DNA from: Gammaproteobacteria bacterium
Lineage (GTDB): Bacteria > Pseudomonadota > Gammaproteobacteria > Pseudomonadales > Porticoccaceae
Assembly (NCBI GenBank): GCA_016191205.1
Contig: JACPPB010000045.1
Coordinates: 1-39,433, forward strand
DNA: 39,433 nt
Reading direction: 5' to 3'
A program made the position numbers and the translations under genes. The notes beneath the pieces were generated by a model, which did no database searches, had not been told where the DNA came from, and was given only the letters and a program-made list of their open reading frames with translations. Shown in pieces: positions 34,755 through 39,433 of the stretch (positions are counted from its first letter, which is position 1; every line of letters starts with the position of its first letter).

Positions 34755-35897
34755 TTAATGCAATTTTTCCAGTTTCGCCTTGAGCTCACGGGCCTGATTC
34801 AGGTTGGCCTGGGCGAACTTGTGGTTCGGGTCGATTACCAGCGTTTTTTCCCACAGCGTGATGGCCCGGTCCAGATCCTGCTGCCGAAACGCGGCTGACG
34901 CTTCTTTGTGGTACGTATCCGCAAGATTCGTCTTGGCGTCGGCATAGGCCTTTTGCGCCGCGGCGTTATTGGGGTCCAGAGCAGCGCTCTTTTGCAGGGT
35001 GCCGAGGGCGGCAGCGTCATTGTGGTCGGCCGCTTGCCATTTGCCGACCTGCAACAGGCGCGCCGAGGCACGGGCGGGATCTTTCGCCGCCAAGGTATCG
35101 GCGCTGTTGCTGTAGGCACTGATACCGAGCTGGCGCTGTTCCTTGGTGAGGGCATCGAGTCGGCTCGACCGTTCGATTTCCTGGGCCGCGGGCTCGTACT
35201 TGCCTTCGGCAATCAGCCCTGCGACCAGGGACCAGCCGGAAGGTATTGCTGGACTCGCCGCGCCGGTGGCTTCACCCGCGGTGTCGCCCGATACGGTGTC
35301 GCCCGGTACGGTTTCGGAAATCACGCCGGGTGCCGCACCGGTGATCGGAAAGGATTCCGGCGGTGCTTCAAATACCTGGCGCGCGCGCGGGGTCAGGGGG
35401 ATGTGGATCTTGCGGCCCGCGCTGACATCCCGGGGCACGGCGATGCCGTTGTATTTGGCCAGCGCATAGAACTGGTAGTAGCTGCCAAGATATTTTTGCG
35501 CCAGTACGGAAAAGGAATCGCCAGCGCCGAGTGTTATGTCCCGGGAGGCGGCGGGGTAATACTCGCTGGAGGGGACGTCGATCTGGCGGAGCAGATCCTG
35601 CGCCACTTTACTGGATGGAACCACCGCCAGATAGGCTTCGAGCTCGGCCTTGGCCTGACCGGCTTCTCCCTTCTCGAGATGCTTGATTGCCCGCTCGATA
35701 CGCTGCTGCGGCTTCAGTCCCGGCTCGGCGACGTATTGGGGCGCTGTTTCTGGCGGGGGTTCCGTCACCACCGATACCGGTTCAGGCTGCGGTGCCACAG
35801 CCACCGGCTTGGCAGGCTGGCAGCCCGCTAGAGTGGCCAGCAGTACCGCGAGAAGAATTTCGGGGCTTATGATTTTTGAGTTACTGATAGCGCGCAC
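34755..35897 (-). CDS. LysM and TPR domain lipoprotein
   Basis: A 380-residue predicted lipoprotein. The signal peptide ends in lipobox LAGC with Cys26, followed by a Pro-rich linker (27-60). A TPR-like helical pair (about 63-105) precedes a LysM-like domain (119-167; ITLGAGDSFSVLAQKYLG, then YNGIAVPRDVSAGRKIHIP), a low-complexity Thr/Ser/Gly linker, and C-terminal TPR repeats (about 225-375; ALGTLQKSAALDPNNAAAQKAYADA and AITLWEKTLVIDPNHKFAQANLNQA). It probably sits in the outer or inner membrane facing the periplasm and binds peptidoglycan through LysM. The start is GTG without a strong ribosome binding site. The FHA gene lies downstream on the same strand; a cell-envelope sensing role for the pair is inferred. 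Confidence 0.85.
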   Translation of the reverse strand: MRAISNSKIISPEILLAVLLATLAGCQPAKPVAVAPQPEPVSVVTEPPPETAPQYVAEPGLKPQQRIERAIKHLEKGEAGQAKAELEAYLAVVPSSKVAQDLLRQIDVPSSEYYPAASRDITLGAGDSFSVLAQKYLGSYYQFYALAKYNGIAVPRDVSAGRKIHIPLTPRARQVFEAPPESFPITGAAPGVISETVPGDTVSGDTAGEATGAASPAIPSGWSLVAGLIAEGKYEPAAQEIERSSRLDALTKEQRQLGISAYSNSADTLAAKDPARASARLLQVGKWQAADHNDAAALGTLQKSAALDPNNAAAQKAYADAKTNLADTYHKEASAAFRQQDLDRAITLWEKTLVIDPNHKFAQANLNQARELKAKLEKLH

Positions 35898-36317
35898 TGG
35901 TCAATCATCCAAGAGCAATAAAGCGACTTCCCCGTTAACGACGCCGGTGGCCCGGACGACGCTACTGTCTGTTTAGTGGCAGCAAATGCTGTGCCTCATT
36001 TAACCTTCTTTTTGCGGATGGGCACAAGGATTTTTGAGCGGCCCCACGAGGGAGGTGACCAGGCTCGCGTGGCGGCGAAAATATCCAGTCGTGCCAGGTC
36101 GTTGGGACTCGCCCGACTGCGGGGGCCCAGCGTCGGCGGCGGGCGTGGGAGGGTCCGATTCCCGGCGCTCAGACTTCAGATGTGCGGTGTTGGGTCGGTG
36201 TGAATGCCAGCGCCATGCACCCGTACGGAGCGGGCTGCACCGATGTCCGGTTTCGGCGCGATTTGCAGTGCAGTACACTGTCGCGGTCCATCCCAGTTCC
36301 GAGAGGCCATTCCGATC
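35898..36317. other. 420-bp divergent gap between the LysM gene and grxD
   Basis: No gene is supported here; open frames in it lack ribosome binding sites and resemble nothing. Visible elements are CAGCA-AA-TGCTG (35980-35991), and on the plus strand TACACT (36274-36279), a possible grxD -10 box 39 bp before its start, overlapped by CAGTG-CAGTA-CACTG (36266-36280), which could be an operator. No convincing -35 accompanies it, and I found no clear promoter for the LysM gene. Confidence 0.4.
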
Positions 36318-36638
36318 ATGGATATTTTCGAGACCATCCGCGAACAGATCGAAAGCAATCCGGTGATCCTCTACATGAAAGGATCCCCGAATCAGCCGCA
36401 GTGCGGATTTTCCGCGCGCTCGGTGCAGGCGTTGATGGCCTGCGGCGAGCGTTTCGCCTATGTCGATATTCTGGCCAATCCCGATATTCGCGCCAATCTG
36501 CCCAAGTACGCCGATTGGCCGACGTTTCCGCAATTGTGGGTCAAGGGCGAACTGGTAGGCGGGTGCGACATCATCACCGAGCTCTATGAAAGCGGCGAGT
36601 TGAAACGTCTGGTGCAGGAGGCCATGGCGGCGGCCTGA
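36318..36638 (+). CDS. grxD: Monothiol glutaredoxin GrxD (Grx4 family)
   Basis: CGFS-type glutaredoxin that carries a bridging 2Fe-2S cluster with glutathione and takes part in iron-sulfur trafficking. The 106-residue protein has VILYMKGSPNQPQCGFSARSV with the single active Cys29 in CGFS (29-32), then the GSH-binding WPTFPQLWVKGELVGGCDII. The start at 36318 gives MDIFETIREQI, as in E. coli (MSTTIEKIQRQI-type N-terminus). The ribosome binding site GAGAGG lies 11 bases upstream. It is a single gene with its own terminator, and the minus-strand rnt converges on it. Confidence 0.96.
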   Translation: MDIFETIREQIESNPVILYMKGSPNQPQCGFSARSVQALMACGERFAYVDILANPDIRANLPKYADWPTFPQLWVKGELVGGCDIITELYESGELKRLVQEAMAAA

Positions 36639-36663
36639 CCGAGGCTTGCGCGTCTGATTGCGT

Positions 36664-36693
36664 AAACGCGGGCAGAGATGTCCGCGTTTTTTT
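36664..36693 (+). terminator. grxD intrinsic terminator
   Basis: An 11-bp stem (one G-T pair) closed by a GAGA tetraloop at 36664-36689 overlaps a run of seven T residues (36687-36693). It ends grxD. On the minus strand it follows rnt with only a short T tract, so it may partly serve both. Confidence 0.88.
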
Positions 36694-36707
36694 GTGCGAC
36701 TTGCCGC

Positions 36708-37376
36708 TCAGTCCCGCCAGCGGTCGGCGGGATCCGCCCCGGTCGCCGATCCCGGCGGCCATCCCCCCAGCGTTTGCCACTGATTGACGATGGCGCAGAA
36801 CAGCGCGGCGGTGCACTCGGCGTCGTAGCGCGCGTTGTGGGCCGCGCGGGTGTCGTAGGGGATGGCGGCGGCGGCGCAGGCGCGCGCCAGCACTGTCTGA
36901 CCGAAAGCCAGACCGCCGAGCGTGGCGGTGTCGAAGCACGAAAACGGGTGAAACGGGTTGCGCTTGATGGCGCAGCGTTCCGCCGCGCGATTGACGAAAC
37001 CCAGATCAAAATGCGCGTTGTGCGCCACCATGATCGCTCGTGTGCAGTTGTGATCCTGCACCGCCTTGCGCACTACTCTGAAGACACTCGCCAGCGCATC
37101 CGACTCCGACACCGCGATACGGTCAGGGTCGTCGGGATCGATGCCGGTGAAATCGAGTGCGGACTGCTCGATGGCAAGGCCCGGATGGGGAATCACGCCG
37201 GTGGCCACGGTTTCGTAGGGGCGCAGCAGACCGTTCTCGTCCATGGTCATGACGACTGCGGCGATTTCCAGCAGCGCGTGATGGCGGCAGTCGAAGCCGC
37301 CGGTTTCCACGTCGATGGCAACGGGTAAATAGCTGCGAAAACGTTCCGCCAGGCCGCAGTCGGACCGGATAGTCAA
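36708..37376 (-). CDS. rnt: Ribonuclease T
   Basis: DEDDh-family 3'-5' exonuclease that trims the 3' ends of tRNA, 5S and 23S rRNA. The 222-residue protein has all the signatures: [10 protein letters not shown] (Exo I, Asp and Glu), [16 protein letters not shown] (Exo II), and [14 protein letters not shown] (Exo III His and Asp). The TTG start overlaps the pyrC stop (TTGA, 3-nt shared) and is preceded by GAGGA at the right distance within pyrC, so it is translationally coupled. pyrC-rnt order is known from pseudomonads. The C-terminal 15 residues are variable. Confidence 0.95.
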   Translation of the reverse strand: MTIRSDCGLAERFRSYLPVAIDVETGGFDCRHHALLEIAAVVMTMDENGLLRPYETVATGVIPHPGLAIEQSALDFTGIDPDDPDRIAVSESDALASVFRVVRKAVQDHNCTRAIMVAHNAHFDLGFVNRAAERCAIKRNPFHPFSCFDTATLGGLAFGQTVLARACAAAAIPYDTRAAHNARYDAECTAALFCAIVNQWQTLGGWPPGSATGADPADRWRD

Positions 37377-38431
37377 GCGTGTTCCTCGGTGGTTGAGCGC
37401 GGGAGCATATGCCAGGGCAAGGTGTCGCCGGCCGCCAGTGGTACCAGAAAATCCTGGCCCAATCCGACTGTGTCAGGCACCCGCCAGGCGGTCCGCCGCA
37501 GGGTGACGGTGGAGGTGTGGCGCGGGAGCCGGTAGAAGTCGGCACCGAAGTGGCTGGCAAAACCTTCCAGGCGATCGAGTGCGCCGGCCCGGTCGAAGGC
37601 CATGGCATACAGCTCCAGGGCGGCGGGATGACTGTAGCAGCCGGCGCAGCCGCATGCTGCTTCTTTCAGTGGGCGCGGGTGTGGCGCGGAGTCAGTGCCG
37701 AGAAAGAAATGACGGCTGCCGCTGGTGGCGGCTGCGACCAGGGCCTGGCGATGGTGGTCCCGTTTCAGGACCGGCAGGCAATAAAAATGGGGCCGTATCC
37801 CGCCCGCCAACAGATCATTGCGGTTGAACAGCAGATGCTGCGGCGTGATGGTGGCTGCGACATTGGGCGGTGCGGCGGCGATGAACTCGGCGGCTTCCCG
37901 GGTCGTGATGTGTTCGAGCACCAGGCGCAGCGCCGGGAAATTCTTTACCAGGGACGTCAGGTGGCGGTCGATGAAGACCGCTTCGCGGTCGAAGATATCC
38001 ACTTCCGGGTCAGTCACTTCGCCGTGCAGCAGCAGCGGCAGATCCAGTGCCTGCATTTCCTCCAGCAGCGGAAAAGCCTTGTCCAGATCCGTGACCCCGG
38101 AGTCCGAGTTGGTGGTGGCGCCGGCGGGATAGTACTTCACGGCGTGGATGATCCCGCTGTGTTTGGCGGCGCGCAGCTCCGTTGCGGGGGTATTGTCCGT
38201 AAGGTAGAGCGTCATCAGGGGTTCCCAGACGCTTCCCGGTGGGCTTGCCGCCAGGATCCTCTCGCGGTACTGCTCGGCTTGCGCAACCGTGGTTACCGGC
38301 GGGCGGAGGTTCGGCATCACCACGCCGCGGCCGAACTGGCGCGTGGCGGCCGGCACCGTGTCGGCCAGCACCGCGCCGTCGCGCAAATGCACATGCCAGT
38401 CGTCGGGTAGATCCAGGGTAACGGAATTCAT
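37373..38431 (-). CDS. pyrC: Dihydroorotase PyrC (type II)
   Basis: Zinc enzyme that closes carbamoyl-aspartate to dihydroorotate in pyrimidine synthesis. The 352-residue protein has HVHLRDG near the N-terminus (metal-binding His pair), [16 protein letters not shown] with the Lys that is carbamylated, LLLHGEV, LEHITT, and FLGTDSAPH with the catalytic Asp. I chose ATG 38431 ([15 protein letters not shown]), although the frame is open to 38665; the extra residues are not conserved. The ribosome binding site is weak. It precedes rnt and is divergent from the DUF1302 gene. The window thus holds carAB and pyrC, two steps of the same pathway, at separate places. Confidence 0.95.
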   Translation of the reverse strand: MNSVTLDLPDDWHVHLRDGAVLADTVPAATRQFGRGVVMPNLRPPVTTVAQAEQYRERILAASPPGSVWEPLMTLYLTDNTPATELRAAKHSGIIHAVKYYPAGATTNSDSGVTDLDKAFPLLEEMQALDLPLLLHGEVTDPEVDIFDREAVFIDRHLTSLVKNFPALRLVLEHITTREAAEFIAAAPPNVAATITPQHLLFNRNDLLAGGIRPHFYCLPVLKRDHHRQALVAAATSGSRHFFLGTDSAPHPRPLKEAACGCAGCYSHPAALELYAMAFDRAGALDRLEGFASHFGADFYRLPRHTSTVTLRRTAWRVPDTVGLGQDFLVPLAAGDTLPWHMLPRSTTEEHA

Positions 38432-38621
38432 GGTATCGGGCGCGCCAGCGGGCAGTCGCCATGCTACCGAAAACGCGCTCGGGGAGACAGTTGGCGCGCG
38501 AAGCGCCGGTGGTTTCGATGACGCGTGGCAGTGGTCGGTGGGAAATTCGCAATGGCCCGACACCACAATGCCCGGAAAGTGTTGGCGGGCCTGTTCAGAC
38601 CGAGAATTTTGTGTCAATCCC
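38432..38621. other. Divergent pyrC-DUF1302 gap, pyrC side
   Basis: The pyrC-DUF1302 gap is 330 bp. This part holds no supported gene. TAGCAT on the minus strand, about 30 bp before pyrC, is a possible -10 box without a good -35. A GGCGC/GCGCC hairpin lies near 38494-38508. I see no PurR-like or attenuator element like that of carAB. Confidence 0.35.
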
Positions 38622-38650
38622 TTGACAGCGAGGGCGCCAGGTTTTAGCTT
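38622..38650 (+). promoter_or_regulatory. Candidate promoter of the DUF1302 gene
   Basis: A consensus TTGACA (38622-38627), a 17-bp spacer and TAGCTT (38645-38650). The -35 is perfect and the -10 is poor, which suggests a promoter needing an activator. It lies 112 bp before the TTG start, leaving a long leader with a second TTGACG motif near 38705. Confidence 0.45.
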
Positions 38651-38761
38651 GCCGGGGCGCTGCACCCGGCCCGCGGCATAGCGATTAGGTGCATGCCGAG
38701 CGATTGACGGCGCAGTAGACGTAACAAGAAGTAAAAACCGCAGTAATTAAAGGGGGTAGCT

Positions 38762-39433
38762 TTGAACTATTCAGCCAGCAATTCGGCAAGCTTTCGTCTT
38801 GCCCGTTTTTCAGGTAACCGACCCGGTAATGCAGGGCTGGGCAGCAAAAAAGCCGCAATTCGACCACGGCAATTCCTCGGCGCGAGCGCCCTGGCGCTGC
38901 TGGCCGGTCCGGCGGCGGCATTCAAGATCGATTTCCAGGACCCGGAGATCAAGGCCTATCTGGACAGTACGGTGACGGTGTCGTCCGCGATGCGGGTGCA
39001 GAGCGCCAAGCATCCGACCTTTTCCGCCAGTGGCAACTGGAATGTTTTCAATGATGCCGGGGATATCTACAGCACCCCGCTGACCTATTTGGGTGAGTTC
39101 AGCATTTCCAAAGGAGACTACGGGTTTTTCACCCGTTTCAAGTACCTCTACGACTACACGCTCAATTCCAAGGACTGCAGCAACTGCTTTGGCCGTACCC
39201 CGGCTGGTCAGTTGAACGGTGTGTCCAAGGGCGCCCAGGATGCCGCCAACAAGGCCTACCTGCTGGACGCCTTTGTTTACGGTAGCTGGACAGTGGCGGA
39301 TGAGCATCCGCTGTCGCTGCGGCTGGGCCGCCAGGTGATCAGTTGGGGCGAAAGCAATATCCAGGGTGGCGGTATCGCCACCATGCAGAGCCCCGAGGAT
39401 CTCAACGGGCGGGTGACGCCGGGCACCGAGGTC
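38762..39433 (+). CDS. DUF1302 family protein (5' part, runs off the window)
   Basis: The first 224 codons of a DUF1302 protein, an uncharacterised family of large, probably outer-membrane beta-strand proteins common in gammaproteobacteria that degrade lipids or aromatics. Family segments are visible: FKIDFQDPEIKAYLDSTVTV after the signal peptide and LRLGRQVISWGESNIQGGGI. The start is TTG with AAGGGGG a few bases upstream; no ATG occurs in frame until 38991, which is inside the mature protein. The signal peptide has an unusually long n-region of about 38 residues (ending IRPRQFLG), then ASALALLAGPAAA, with cleavage predicted after Ala53. The segment DCSNCFG holds two nearby cysteines. The function is unknown; the gene continues to the right. 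Confidence 0.85.
   Translation, partial: MNYSASNSASFRLARFSGNRPGNAGLGSKKAAIRPRQFLGASALALLAGPAAAFKIDFQDPEIKAYLDSTVTVSSAMRVQSAKHPTFSASGNWNVFNDAGDIYSTPLTYLGEFSISKGDYGFFTRFKYLYDYTLNSKDCSNCFGRTPAGQLNGVSKGAQDAANKAYLLDAFVYGSWTVADEHPLSLRLGRQVISWGESNIQGGGIATMQSPEDLNGRVTPGTEV

Noticed and set aside
36148..36175. GGGTCCGATTCCC in the gap before grxD, resembling a T arm
   Set aside because: The stem is only three pairs and no other tRNA arm is present.
36034..36366. Open frame of 110 codons in the LysM-grxD gap
   Set aside because: Arg/Ser/Pro-rich composition typical of a chance frame in GC-rich DNA, and it overlaps the real grxD start.
38432..38665. N-terminal extension of the pyrC frame
   Set aside because: Dihydroorotase homology begins at [16 protein letters not shown]; the extension is unconserved and lies in the divergent promoter region.
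38863..38885. Possible Tat signal in the DUF1302 protein (RPRQFLG)
   Set aside because: The twin arginine is missing (R-P-R), so a Sec signal with a long n-region is the simpler reading.

Overview
The window is chromosomal DNA of a GC-rich gammaproteobacterium. The evidence is gene order: dnaK'-dnaJ-dapB-carA-carB-greA, then yhbY/rlmE-ftsH-folP-glmM-tpiA-secG-tRNA-Leu-tRNA-fMet-rimP-nusA-infB-rbfA-truB-rpsO-pnp. This is the layout known from Pseudomonas and its relatives. A genus cannot be assigned. The DUF1302 protein, the amidohydrolase_2 protein, the carboxymuconolactone-decarboxylase-like protein and the odd crotonase suggest an environmental, lipid- or aromatic-degrading lineage (inference).

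Layout. 1-539: a 5'-truncated dnaK joined to unrelated DNA that carries a terminator-like hairpin. 679-7944: dnaJ, dapB, then the pyrimidine/arginine operon carAB-greA. The carAB leader has a sigma70 promoter, a T-rich initially transcribed sequence, a short leader ORF and a strong intrinsic terminator, which reads as UTP-sensing attenuation. 8062-9485: a two-gene accessory insert (CMD-like protein and a crotonase without the usual catalytic glutamates). 9526-25312: the conserved translation, transcription and RNA block. It covers ribosome assembly (yhbY, rlmE, rimP, rbfA, truB), protein quality control (ftsH), folate and cell-wall precursors (folP, glmM), glycolysis (tpiA), secretion (secG), two tRNAs, nusA, infB, rpsO and pnp, and ends in a strong bidirectional terminator.

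25332-39433 is more variable. It holds fadH (2,4-dienoyl-CoA reductase, minus), a cardiolipin synthase, an EmrAB-type efflux pair divergent from a TetR regulator with palindromes between them, an amidohydrolase_2 enzyme with a perfect FNR/Anr-type box upstream, a membrane FHA protein with a LysM/TPR lipoprotein upstream of it, grxD, pyrC-rnt, and the start of a DUF1302 protein that runs off the right edge.

Non-ATG starts are common (TTG for carA, ftsH, rnt and DUF1302; GTG for greA, folP, rimP, truB, pnp, emrB and the LysM gene). I saw no insertion sequence, CRISPR array or prophage. The most interesting items are the carAB leader, the dnaK junction, the efflux operator region, the FHA/LysM pair and the crotonase/CMD pair. 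All functions are assigned by reading motifs and gene order; no database search was run.
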